A stretch of 64,000 nucleotides of DNA from Rhabdornis inornatus (lineage: Eukaryota; Chordata; Aves; Passeriformes; Rhabdornithidae), in contig VWZS01002820.1 in NCBI GenBank assembly GCA_013397075.1, forward strand, positions 537,118 to 601,117. The letters are read 5' to 3'. Position 1 is the first letter of the stretch; every line of letters starts with the position of its first letter. The translations under genes were made by a program, and so were the position numbers. Positions 48,715 through 59,770 of this stretch are shown here, in pieces. Under the pieces are notes generated by a model. That model saw nothing but the letters and a program-made list of their open reading frames with translations, searched no databases and was not told the DNA's origin.

Positions 48715-49124
48715 ACAAGGACCAGTACTCTGGCAGAGTTGGGATTGTTCAGCCTGGAGAGGTGAAGCTTCAGGGTGACCTCACTGTGGCCTTCCAATGC
48801 CTGAAGGAGCAACAGGAAACATGGAGAGAGACTCTTAACAAGAGATGGAGTGAGAGGACACAGGGAATGGCTTCCCACTGCCAGAGGGCAGGGGTAGATG
48901 GGACATTGGTAAGGAATTGCACCCTGGGAGGGTGGGGAGACCCTGGCACAGGGTGCCCAGAGCAGCTGTGGCTGCCCCTGGATCCCTGGAAGTGTCCAAG
49001 GCCAGGTTGGACACTGGGGCTTGGAGCAGTCTGGGATAGTGGAAGGTGTCCCTGCCCGTGGCAGGGGGTAAAATGAGCTGAGATTTAAGGTTCCTTCCCA
49101 CCCAAACCCTTCTGTGATTCCATG
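48715..49124 (+). mobile_element. CR1 LINE 3'-end copy
   Basis: Colinear with the copy at 46.5-46.9 kb: the TTCAGCCTGGAGAGG block, the CCCTGGCACAGGGTGCCCAG block and the terminal TTCTGTGATTCCATGG. Confidence 0.92.
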
Positions 49125-52100
49125 GGTGCCCTGGGAGCTGTTGTTGCTTGGAGTCCCACATAAAGACAAGCCAAGAGGTGATTTTGTGTGGAAAAGGTGC
49201 AGAACAGATGCAATCCAAGGAGTGGGGGAGGGCAGTGAAGGTCACAGGGTCACTGAGCATGGGCTGTTCCCAGCAGTTCAGCTCTGGCTGATGAGAAGTG
49301 GAAGGAAGCTGGTCTGGCTATCCCAGCCATCCCCCTGTGGAAATCATACCCAGCACATGGCTCCCACCTTCCTTCAACTGTTTCAGCTTCCCCCAGTCCA
49401 ACAGAGATGTGTGTGGGAGCAGAAGGAACCTGTTTTCCCAGCAACATCAACTGAGTTGATGTTTTTTACAGACTTCACCTCTGTTGCATCCTGGATCTTG
49501 CGGCTCCATGACTAAATCTGCTTCCTTACATTTCATTTAATTGGTCCCTGGGTTCATTTGCTGGTTGCTTATGGCTGAAAGCAAAAGGAAAACTGCATTT
49601 TCCAGGGCCTGCCTTGTCTGAATGCTGCTTTTGCTCTACACAGTCAGTACCCTGGGACTGCTGGGAGAAGCAGGGCATGGGCAGTGTCTAATCGAGGTAA
49701 CTGCAAAGAGCACCGAGTGTTTATTTTGGCATCTTGCAGAACAAATTTCTGCTTAATCTGAGCCTAAGGAGACTTCCTAAGCCAGCTGAATCGTTTAGGA
49801 GTTGTTTCTGGCTTAATTCAGCCCAGAGAAAGAAGTGTTTTAGCTCTGCCTGTGTCTGATCTTGCTGGGCAGTCCAGCCTTTTCTGGAAAATGGGAAAAA
49901 TGAACCAGTCACTTGAAGTTTGTCTGGACAGGAGGGATCAGGAGCGTGGCACCGGTTCCTACAGGAGGGATTGGAATCGTGTGTGTGATCCTTCCTGGAG
50001 AAAGCCTGGCCCCAAGGATGTCATTCAGGCTGAGGATGTGACAAGTGCTCCCAGGAATCCCATAGCATTCCCTTAACACTGAAGGGCTGTGGGGACACAC
50101 AGCCACCATGTGTATCCAGCTGGTGGGGTGAGCTGCTGAAAATCCAATTTTCTGTGCAGTCAAGGGAGAAAAACTTCCTGCTTTTGGAGGGCAGAGGTTT
50201 CTGGAGACATGTGGAGAGAGATGGTGGGAATAGGGTCTTGTTAGTGGGGAGAAGTCAGAGGGATGGTTTTAGTTGCTCTGACGGAAGGAACAAGCTTTGA
50301 AGGGCTTGTTGAACTTCTGGCTACCAAGAATGATTTTTTTGGTGCCATTTTTCTGTAGAACTTGTAATGAGAAAAGTGATACTTGTTTCAGCTCTGTAGC
50401 CCACCCAGCAGGAAGCACAACCCAGGCTTTCCTCCAGCCTGGAAAAATAACGGGGGAGGGAGATCTCTCACCTTCTACTGACAGGAGGTGCTTTGTGCCA
50501 TCTCTTCCTATCAGGCAAAGAGCCCACCAAGGAGAATTTAAATCTTCAGTGTGATGTGACATGTGCTCAAAACCACTGTGTTCCTGGAGAATCCTCTGCT
50601 ATTCCATGCTCCCTATGTTTCCTCCTTCAGCTTTGCATGGCACAAACATTCATTTTGGTGTTCTGCGTGTCCCTAATGTGATATAAAAAGCTAAATGCAT
50701 TACAACTGCAGAACAGCACATTGTTATTTTTTTCCTTCAGCTTCTTCTGCAACAAGCCATTTTTTGTTCCATTAATAAGCCTTGTGGTATTTTTCTTTTC
50801 CTTCTCATGCTCTCTACCCCAGATTCATCCTGCGAGGATTTCCTAGGCAGGCTGGAATGGCTGCATGCTCTTCACACTTCCCAATGTTTCTTACTGAGCA
50901 TACAAAGAATTGATGCCCTAAAGGAAAGTCATCAGGATAATCCAGTTTAGATGTTGATCTGACTTCTAGCTATGCACAGGAATCAATGGGGTTTGAATGA
51001 CAGTGCTCAGAGCTGGATATCTCCATCCATTTGTGGGGAGGAACAAATGGCTTTCAGTTTTGTTTTAGGGGCTCTGGAAAGGACCAAAATAGGGAGGAGG
51101 AACATCCAGTGTCATGAGAAAATAGATCTTGTTTTCTTAGAGAAAAGAGGCTGAAGCACTCCCCAGATACTCAATTCCTGTTCCTCGGTATGATCGAGAC
51201 TGCTTTGACACGGTAATTTCAGCTTCATCCCCATCCCTGGGGGCTTAGTTCCCAGGTGGCCCCTATACATCTGTAGGGCCCTGTGGCCCCCGAAGGAGCT
51301 GCCAGAAGCGCTTCGGGGCAAAAGAAATGGCCAGATGTGCGTTGGGGAGGAGTCGGGTGTGCCCATGTTTCAGTAGGTGGCACTCCTTGCTCTGCCTTGG
51401 GCACTGCCGTGGATTTGGGGACATGGTGGAATAGCAGGCGGCAATCCCGTGGATGAGATGTGGCGAGTCTCAGGTGTGACTACACCTCGAGGTGCTTTTT
51501 GCAGGGGTTCAGCTGCTGTGTTACCTTCCTCGAAATTTTCCTGTATTTTTGTTGTTCCTTCTCATCATAAGGGTGTTGCTGTGACTGTGCAGGTAGGGAA
51601 GGAATGCGGTTGTGTGTCAGTGGAGGGCAGAGCCCTGCAGGTCACACACCTTCCCAAACCGGCACGAAACCCCCACCGGCAGGATAATCCATCACAAAAT
51701 CCAGCCAGTTCAACTTTCTGCCACGGGCTGATCTGCTCCTGCAGATATTTTTGGAAAAGAGTGGAGTGGATTAGGCAGGGAACAAACACCACATCCAGGA
51801 GGAGGAAAATGTTTATGTATGTGATCAGTGATGCATGTCCAGCCTCTCTGTCTGTGCTGTCCTGGATGGCTGGAGCAAGGTGACATTTGCCCATCAGGGA
51901 CTGCGCCAGGTCCCTGAGCCTTGTCTCGGGAATCCGGGGAGGTGTTTGCAGGATAGACAGTGTTCAAATACGGTTTCAGCTTGGAAAATGGCAGCTGAGT
52001 GGGTGCATTTGGTGACAGATGATCCCTGAAAAGGTTCAGAAGCAGAAGCTATCAAAACCCTGGAGCTGTGCAGAGAGGAAATATTGTGAGTGCAGCAGAG

Positions 52101-54528
52101 AAGAAAACATCCCTGCTCCGTGTGATTCTCACCAGCCAGCCCTGGTGTGCTGTGCTTGGGGCAGATGTCTGCAGATGCTCTCTTTTTTGTTTCCCACTCG
52201 ACATCCAGGCACATTCTGGCAGTGGAGGGAGCAGGGAAAGGCTTTGGAAAGTTCATAGCCAAAGGTTTCCTTAAACTGCAAGCAGCTTCACCCTGTCTTC
52301 CCAACACCAAGCCAGTTGGTGCATTCCTGCCATTCTTCTCCCTAAAGCTGTTTCTTTCCATTCCCTGGATCAAGCAGACAAAGCAGCTTCTCTGTTGAGC
52401 CTGAGATTTAGGGTTTTTTTTAATTAGGAGTTTTAAATTGAAAGGAATGGGAACATAGGATGTATTTTTACTGGAGTGGGGTGGTACCCTGGGATCCCTG
52501 AGATCACACACCAGGATCTGTGCTGGCTCCATGGTTTCTGTGCTCTGGTTTCTTTGGGAGAGCAGGGAATAGCCAGAAATAGGCAACTGCCGGCTGCCTT
52601 CCCATGGCAGAGCTCTGCTGTCGGCTTGTAAAGCCCTTTGGGCTGCTTTGGCCTCATCTTTAACCCAGGGAACACTGGCCTTGGACTTGACAGCTGCTGG
52701 TTATGGTCCCAAATCTAAACCTAGGCCATAAAAGTCTCTCTTGAGATGCCTCAAGGGTCTCATGAAAATCTGCTTCCCACCTGGAAATAAATATATATTT
52801 TAGATACACTCAGCTAAATTCCTTGACAGCTTTATGTGCCATTATTTCTCATGGTTTTCTGTGGATCCATTCTGTTCAGGGGCACTGTTGCCTCAGTCCA
52901 GAGATGTGCCCCTCTCATAGAAACAAAGTAATGTTATTTTACTGCTTGTCACTGAGAAATTATGCACCAGTTTTCCCCAGGGCTGCGATTCTTTTGAAGC
53001 CTGGTGGGCTTCAGGTAACTGTATCACCTCTCCCTGCTGCAGACTTCACTTCTGCAGGGAGGAAAGCAATAAAACTTACAGCGTGTCATCTGAACACTGT
53101 TAAAATATTTTATTTATCGCTGATTCCCAGTTTGCAGGCAGCAGGAATGCATCTGTTTAATGCCTGTTGTCTTTAAAATGGAAATGTTCAGCAGATATTT
53201 GGTAGTTTTGTTTCCAGTGAGTTATATGAGATAGAAGTAGGAGGAGTAGACAGTAAAAAATGCTGTTTGGACTTAAACCCGTGGAAACAACCAGGGGACT
53301 TTGCTTTGTGCCTGGCACAAATGTATCAAGGGAATTGAAAACGGAAGAGTTTTGCATAACCCAATTTTTCCCCCCCCTTTTCACATGTGTTTCAAAAAAT
53401 GCAGGATCAAATGCACAAAGAACCTGCAAAGCCTCATGTCTGCGAGTGCAGGCCAGGCCCTTTCCAGCAACAGCATGAAGCTGGGAGCAGTTCTAATTCC
53501 TCATCCATTCTCTTTCATAGATTTATTTTATAAAGACTAGCTGCAGGTTGAAAGCTGGAGCCAGTGTGTAATGGGGGGGAGTGAAAAAGGGCAAGACCCA
53601 TAAGCAGGAGCTCAGACCCATAAGCAGAGGCTGGATGTCTGGCACTCCCAGCTCATGCCTGGCATGGGAGGTCTAGACACAAACACGTAGGTGCCACTCA
53701 CCTTCAAAAAACATATTCAGGGTTGCATCCTCCTCCCCAGATCAAACTCCCCAAGAGGGAACAGAAGCAGCTGCCAAAAACCTCTGATCATGAAACTCAT
53801 GCCCCAGTGCTGCAGCAGCTTTTGTGAGGCTCCTGCTGCCAGCTGCACTCTGGGGCTTTTATCACTCCAGGCTGGACGATTTTATCAGGGACCCCAAAAC
53901 AGCTCCCAACCCCCTGTTTCTTCCCCAGAGAGCCAAGGCTGGAGATTTGCTCTCAGGGTGAGCACTGCCGGCCCTTCAGTGCCTGGCAGAAGGAAGAACC
54001 CAGAACCATTTGGCACTGACGGCTCAGCCGCTGTCGCTCATTTGTTTGATTTTGTTATTTCTGTGCTGCAGCCCCATGGGCTGGATGGCAGAGGCAGGGC
54101 CACACAGAAAACTCGGGTGCACGAAGGAAAACCCCGCGCTCTGGGGAAGTCAGATCGGGCTTGGTATGGAAGAAACTTAACTTGGGCTTTCACGTGGGTA
54201 TTTGGGCCAGGCAGAAAATCTCCCAAATTTTGAGTTAGGGTGTTTTTTTTCGTGCTTTGAAAGCCAGATGCCCTGCCTCCAGGCTTTTCTAGCGCAGACA
54301 GACTTGACCGATATTCCCGTGAAAATCTGGGTTTTTAGAGCCCGGAGCTTGCTGAGGCTTGAGGAGGAGCCATGCCAGACGCTGGCTTGTGCTTCCACTC
54401 GGAGAAAACAACAAAACCCAGCTCTTGAAAAGCAAAGTAAAAGGGGGATAAGTTCTTTAAGGAGAAGCGGCACCTTGACTGGAGCAGAGGGGAGGGAGGG
54501 AGAGGAACGGGGCCACGCCGGCAACGGG

Positions 54529-54903
54529 NNNNNNNNNNNNNNNNNNNNNNNNNNNNNNNNNNNNNNNNNNNNNNNNNNNNNNNNNNNNNNNNNNNNNNNN
54601 NNNNNNNNNNNNNNNNNNNNNNNNNNNNNNNNNNNNNNNNNNNNNNNNNNNNNNNNNNNNNNNNNNNNNNNNNNNNNNNNNNNNNNNNNNNNNNNNNNNN
54701 NNNNNNNNNNNNNNNNNNNNNNNNNNNNNNNNNNNNNNNNNNNNNNNNNNNNNNNNNNNNNNNNNNNNNNNNNNNNNNNNNNNNNNNNNNNNNNNNNNNN
54801 NNNNNNNNNNNNNNNNNNNNNNNNNNNNNNNNNNNNNNNNNNNNNNNNNNNNNNNNNNNNNNNNNNNNNNNNNNNNNNNNNNNNNNNNNNNNNNNNNNNN
54901 NNN
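54529..54903. other. Assembly gap (375 N)
   Basis: An unbroken run of N sits in the presumed PRKG1-beta promoter and 5' UTR, ending 54 bases before the beta ATG. Both flanks are GC-rich, as expected for sequencing drop-out over a CpG island. Open frames computed across it are meaningless. Confidence 0.99.
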
Positions 54904-56650
54904 CCCGTGGGGGGAAAGTTGCCGGGAGCGGCGAGGGGCGAGTACGGCGGCAGGACCATGGGCACTTTGCGGGATTTACAGTACGCGCTGCAGGAGAAGA
55001 TCGAGGAGCTGCGGCAGCGGGATGCGCTCATCGACGAGCTGGAGCTGGAGTTGGACCAGAAGGACGAACTGATCCAGAAGCTGCAGAACGAGCTGGACAA
55101 GTACCGCTCGGTGATCCGGCCCGCCACGCAGCAGGCGCAGCAGCAGAGCGCCGGCACCTTGCAGGGCGAGCAGCGGACCAAGCGCCAGGCGATCTCGGCC
55201 GAGCCCACCGCCTTCGATATCCAGGATCTCAGCCACGTCACCCTCCCCTTCTACCCCAAGAGCCCGCAGTAAGCAGGGGGTCACCCCACCGCTCAGCCTC
55301 CCCTCTCTCCCTCATCCCGCTCCATCCCCGGCCTCGCCGCCGACCGCCGGGCAGGGACCGGAGCGGAGCGCGGCATTCCCGCATCCTCCCCGGGTGGCCC
55401 CGCGGGGTGGGAAAGTTGCGAGTGCCAGGCTTGCGGGGGGGAAGAGCGGCGGGAGTGAGAGCCGAGGTGCCGGCAGAGCGGGACCCGGGCGTCCCCCGTC
55501 CCGGCTGCGAGGGGACCCGGCCGCCCCATCCCGCCGGGGGACGGGGACAGCGGCGGGCGCGGGGGGGACGCTGCTGCCGGCGGGTCGAACCGGATCGTGT
55601 CGTGGGCACGGAGGCTTCATCGCTGCGGGGGGGGGTGAGGGAAAGCCGGGGCTCGCTCTGGGACCCCGCAGGGAGACATTCCCAGGTGGGAAACTTGGAG
55701 CCCGGCGGGATGCGGTGCGCGGCTCTCCGGGCGGGGGCGGGTGTTTTGGGGAGGGGGGTTTGGCAGAAGCAAAAGCTTATTGCGGTGTCCTGGTGCGTCG
55801 GAGGGTGTGCGGGGCCAGGGAAAGTTGCGGGGATCCTCAGGTGCCGGCGCGCCGGGGGGATGCGCTGCCCCGGTTTCACACCTGCCGCAGATTAGGGAAA
55901 TTAGAGCATCTTTATGGGGAAACGGAGCCCTCGCTGGATCGCTCTCTCTCGCTCAGTGCCTTTTCCTGGCCAATAAATCGCCGTGTCTTTGGTTTAGCGC
56001 TCCTCAAGGGATAAAAAAGGAGGAGGGAAGAGGTGATGAACGGATTCTCACCGCGCCGGGCTCCATGTGCGGGGCCGGGGCGCGACCTCCCCGTCGATGG
56101 GCAAACCCTCCTCCCTTCCGCGGCCGGCATCTTCCTCGTGGAATTGTAACCGGGAGCGCTGGCGGATCCCCGGAGCCATCCCGGTAGCGGGGAGCGTGTG
56201 TGCCGGGTGGGCTGCGGGCACGGGCACCCAGCGGAGCCCCACGGGGGACGGGACGGGGCGGGCGGCGCGGGGACGGTGCCTGCCGGGGGTGCCGGGGCAC
56301 AGGGACCGTGCCCGGGCGGGGGTGGCGGGGCTCGGGGACCCTGCCGGGGCTGGCCCCGCTCCCCGCGCAGCCTCAGCCCTTTCTCGCCGCCATGGCGGGG
56401 CCCCGTCGTCTCCAGGCAACTGCCCGCCCTCAGGGCGGCCGCCATGGCCAGGCCGGGCCGCGTGTGCCCCTCATGCCGCCCCGCCGCTTCCCATTCCCGC
56501 TCCCACATTCCCCTGCCCGCCCCCCCGCTCCCACCGCCACAGATATTTTGTCCTTTTAAGGCGTCTGGCCGCGCGTTCAAAAGGACGTCAGGGGAGGAAC
56601 GGCGGTGGCGCGGGAAATGGCTCCCCCACAGCCCCCCAAAACGAATAAAC
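54904..56650 (+). promoter_or_regulatory. PRKG1: PRKG1-beta CpG island (promoter, exon 1-beta and start of intron)
   Basis: This dense CpG block begins at the N gap, covers exon 1-beta and extends about 1.4 kb into the intron, falling off near 56.6 kb. Many GGGCGG- and CCGCCC-type boxes are visible. Long open frames on both strands here (for example 55912-56880 minus and 55394-56014 plus) are explained by high GC and scarcity of stop codons. The upstream promoter half is probably inside the gap. Confidence 0.7.
54958..55268 (+). CDS. PRKG1: PRKG1 first coding exon, isoform beta (cGMP-dependent protein kinase I-beta N-terminus)
   Basis: This exon encodes 103 complete residues plus two bases of codon 104 of cGKI-beta, the isoform whose zipper binds IRAG and TFII-I in mammals. 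The translation starts MGTLRDLQYALQEKIEEL and is nearly identical to mammalian beta. Zipper positions 4, 11, 18, 25, 32, 39 and 46 are Leu or Ile, an unbroken seven-heptad series. The autoinhibitory segment TKRQAISAEP (74-83) includes Ser80, an autophosphorylation position. The exon ends HVTLPFYPKSPQ. The start context ACCATGG is ideal. The donor is CA|GTAAGC, with the intron starting at 55269; the frame would otherwise reach TAA at once. It ends in phase 2, like exon 1-alpha. Substitutions against human recalled from memory are Gln62, Gly66 and Gln72. The 5' UTR is cut by an N gap ending 54 bases before the ATG. The alpha ATG lies 25,588 bases upstream on the same strand. Confidence 0.98.
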
Positions 56651-57127
56651 ACCCCAAAAAGTGCCCGCCGGGGGCTGTCAGGAGAGGGGGAACAGGGGTG
56701 GCTGGGGCCTGTGAAATCCCTGGGGTGTGTGGTAAACATCCGAGGTGGGATAAAGCATCCCATGATGTTAACTTCCTCTGGGAGAGCAAAACCCAAACGT
56801 GTTGGTTTCCTTGTCAGTGTCGTTGGCCCTCGGCGCCCTCGATGCGCAAATGGAGCTCCCAGAACTCCGGGAAGCGCCACAGGTTTCAGCAGAGCGAGTC
56901 CACAGCCTCAGTGACATATGTAGGAAGCCTGGCAAAGCCTTGGATTATCATTTTCCAGCTGGAATTTTTAATTGCTCCTTGTATAAATGCAGCCCTGCAG
57001 TCTGGTGTGGGGTGTAACACTCCTCTGAGGGGGTGTTTCATATTGATCATCCATGGCCAGTACTCCTAATATTATTTTCAATATTGAAGTCAACTTGTGG
57101 CTGCAGGTTGTAATTGCTCAGGTGGGA

Positions 57128-57236
57128 CGTTCCAGGGCTTCGGAGCAGCCTGGGATAGTGGAAGGTGTCCCTGCCCAAGGCTGGAATGAGATAAGTTTTA
57201 GGGTCTCTTCCAACCCAAACCAGTCTGTGATTACAG
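57128..57236 (+). mobile_element. CR1 LINE terminal fragment
   Basis: GAGCAGCCTGGGATAGTGG, GTGTCCCTGCCCAAGG and CCAACCCAAACCAGTCTGTG are CR1 tail blocks. Confidence 0.85.
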
Positions 57237-57459
57237 GAGAGGATCCTTGCTAATGGTTTCAGGAGTGTACGTCGCTCTGGGAAGCACTGAGTGCTCTATG
57301 TCAGCCCCAAGAGCCCAGTGGCCAACATAACTCATGGTGGTGAGAGTTGGACCTGGAAATAACAAAATCTGCAAAAAAAGGGTTGGTTTTTTTTTTCCCC
57401 TGTTCGTGCTGAACCTCAGTGACTCTTGAGGTATTGGCACCCAACCTTTGGTTTTGTCA

Positions 57460-57597
57460 AGCCACTAGGAAGTGTTCAAAAGGCAGGTGGATGTGGCACT
57501 TGGGGATATTGGTTAGTGGTGGCCTTGGCAGTGCTAGGAGAATGGTTGGACTTGATGATTTTAGCGGGGTTTTCCAACCAGAATGATTCTAAAGTAG
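57460..57597 (+). mobile_element. CR1 LINE terminal fragment, second subfamily
   Basis: AGGAAGTGTTCAAAAGGCAG, GGATGTGGCACTTGGGG and TTTTCCAACCAGAATGATTC resemble the subfamily seen at 41.3-41.6 kb. Confidence 0.8.
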
Positions 57598-57819
57598 CGT
57601 CTGGATTTTTTTTTTTTTAATTTTTGTAGTTAGGTGGTGCTGGTTTTGCTCTCCTGCTCTGGCAGAGATGGCTGGAGATTGGTAGGATCAATAGTAGCAG
57701 AAAATCTGTTGGAACTGAATTACTGTGATGCTTACAGTAGATACTTGAGGCTCTGTGGTGGCGGAAGGTGTTGTGATGCCACATAGAAGATTCTGGGTTA
57801 TAGAGTGGTAGAACTCTGA

Positions 57820-58120
57820 ATGAGTGTAAGAGAGCTGGAGAGGGACTTGGGACAGGACACAGGGAATAGCTACCCAGTGCCAGAGGACAGGGTTAGATGG
57901 GATTTTGGGAAGGAATTGTTCCCTGGGAGGGTGGGCAGGCCCTGGCACAGGGTGTCCAGAGAAGCTCTGGCTGCCCCTGGATCCCTGGCAGTGCCCAAGG
58001 CCAGGTTGGACTGGGCTTGGGGCAGCCTGGGACAGTGGAAGGTGTCCCTGCCCATGACAGGGGTGGCACTGGATGGGCTTTAAGGTCCCTTCCAGCCCAA
58101 ACCATTCTGGAATTCTATGA
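57820..58120 (+). mobile_element. CR1 LINE 3'-end copy
   Basis: It runs from the GACAGGACACAGGGAATAG block through CCCTGGCACAGGGTGTCCAG to CCATTCTGGAATTCTATG. Confidence 0.92.
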
Positions 58121-59726
58121 ATGGCTTTTGAAGCGGGAAAGTAAATTTAATTGCCTTGTGTGGACAAATACCATTAAATCTGCAGGATCTTCCCTTACAT
58201 ACCCGCTTCCCCATTTAGGATGCATATGGTTTAATAAAATAGCTTTTTTAGACCTGTAAGAGTTTGAGTTGCTGTTGCAGTGTTGGGCTTGTTTTGCCTC
58301 TACAGTGTTTTTAAAAGTGAAGCAGGACTTTGTGTGCTAACATGAGGAGCTAAAATCCATAGCAGGACGCATCCAGCCATTTTCTTCTGAGTTACACGTG
58401 AGAGGAATTGGGCGTTAGTATCTTTATCAGTCTCTCTGTTCAAGTAACTAGAAGCCAGTTATTTAAAATAAGTGTCTTTTTTCTTTCCTCTCCCTCTCTA
58501 AGGAAATAACTTGCAAGAAGTGACCGAATAAGAGGGCACAGGCTGGGGAGGAAGCTGGTTGGTTTTCCGTGGCAGAAAAAATGCCGTGACAGATCTTTCT
58601 CTCCTCTTCATCTTCCCAAATTGCTGCTTGTGTTTGTTTTTCCACACCTTTGACCTCTTGCAGGGTATATTCTGGCTGCTAACAGCCTGTCAGCACAGAG
58701 GGAATACTGGGAGACTGAGTTTATACCAACTGCCTTTGCAGTTAAAATTGTACAGAGCATCCAAGCAAAGAGAAGCCTTTTCAACCAGCAAGCTGCAACT
58801 CTTCCCTTTCCCTGTCTTGTTCTTGCCATGGGAAAATACCCAGGACTTTAATTTTAACAGGCTGCTTTGTTCAGGGATCGGCAACAGCTGTTTGCCTTTT
58901 TAGAAGGCTGTGTAATCAGCATGTTTTCTTTTCCAGAGGGGAGAAAAAAAGAAACTTAGAAGTAGAACATAGAACAAAGCATGGAGCTTGTGAGTGTGAA
59001 GGGCCTGATCTCTTGGCTGAGGTGGTACAAGCTCAGTTGTTAACAGAGACAGCAGCAAAGTGCTGTGTCATTTGTAAGAAATATTGAGTAAAATAAAAAA
59101 TAACTTGCTTTGGGGAGTTAACAGAGTTTTGGGGAATCTGCCAAAATCCTAGAGACTCGTTTCTGAGGGGAGGAGCAGCCTGTGAGTTGTATTTAAGAGG
59201 TCTGGTTTAAGAAATATAAAATACTTGGTTGCATAGCCTTAGGGAAAGTACAACATCCGTACAAGAGATTTAACAAAATCCCTGCAATGGCCAGATTGAT
59301 TCTTTGAAGGCGAATGTGCACATCCTCTGGGGGCTAGAGGCGTATTTTAAGTGATCATAATAGTCATAAAACCCCCAGAAATACTTGAAAAAACACTTTG
59401 TATTTAGGGTATTGGCATGAAATGCTCTTCTGTGCTTATCAGTGCTATGTCTGCTGCAGTACTCAGGAGCCATTCCTCTAAAAACCCCTGAAACGATCCA
59501 AACCCCTCTTCCTACAGTAATTTGGAGGATGGTTGGTATAGGATGAAACCACAGAGAACTGGTGGTTGAGATGATGGGGGAAGGAACTGAGGCACTCTCC
59601 TGCATTGATGGTTTCCTGGAATGTGGGGCAGGAGCTGGGATGGTGGTGGCTTCTTAAGTCCTGTTGCTTTCTGGTGAAGCATCTTGCCCTGAGCAGTCAG
59701 CAGAGATGGATGTAATGGTGCAACCT

Positions 59727-59728
<2 letters not shown>

Positions 59729-59760
<32 letters not shown>

Positions 59761-59770
59761 TCTACTCTAN
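59729..59770. repeat. T31 homopolymer followed by a single N
   Basis: The T run spans 59729-59759 and an N lies at 59770. The exact length is unreliable and the N may mark a join. Confidence 0.9.

Larger units (their letters stand above)
29636..54957 (+). other. PRKG1: PRKG1 intron between exon 1-alpha and exon 1-beta (includes the beta promoter)
   Basis: For alpha transcripts this is intronic; for beta transcripts the right part is promoter. No further PRKG1 exon and no other convincing gene were seen. It holds CR1 fragments (30089-30150, 41270-41580, 46455-46945, 48715-49124), a perfect hairpin (32804-32867), microsatellites (34999-35025, 36907-36937), a polypyrimidine tract (38899-39129), an AT-rich motif cluster (43590-43880) and a CTCF-like site (45912-45925). 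Everything else looks like unremarkable unique non-coding DNA. Confidence 0.85.

Noticed and set aside
48660..49260. Plus and minus frames of 140-170 codons at 48.6-49.3 kb
   Set aside because: They lie on a CR1 3' end, which is non-coding.
54177..55272. Very long open frames on both strands across 54.2-55.3 kb
   Set aside because: They run through 375 Ns, which contain no stop codons by definition. Only the PRKG1-beta part is real.
55394..56914. Several long frames in the beta CpG island
   Set aside because: Arg/Pro/Gly-rich translations of CpG island sequence on both strands, with no motif or family resemblance.
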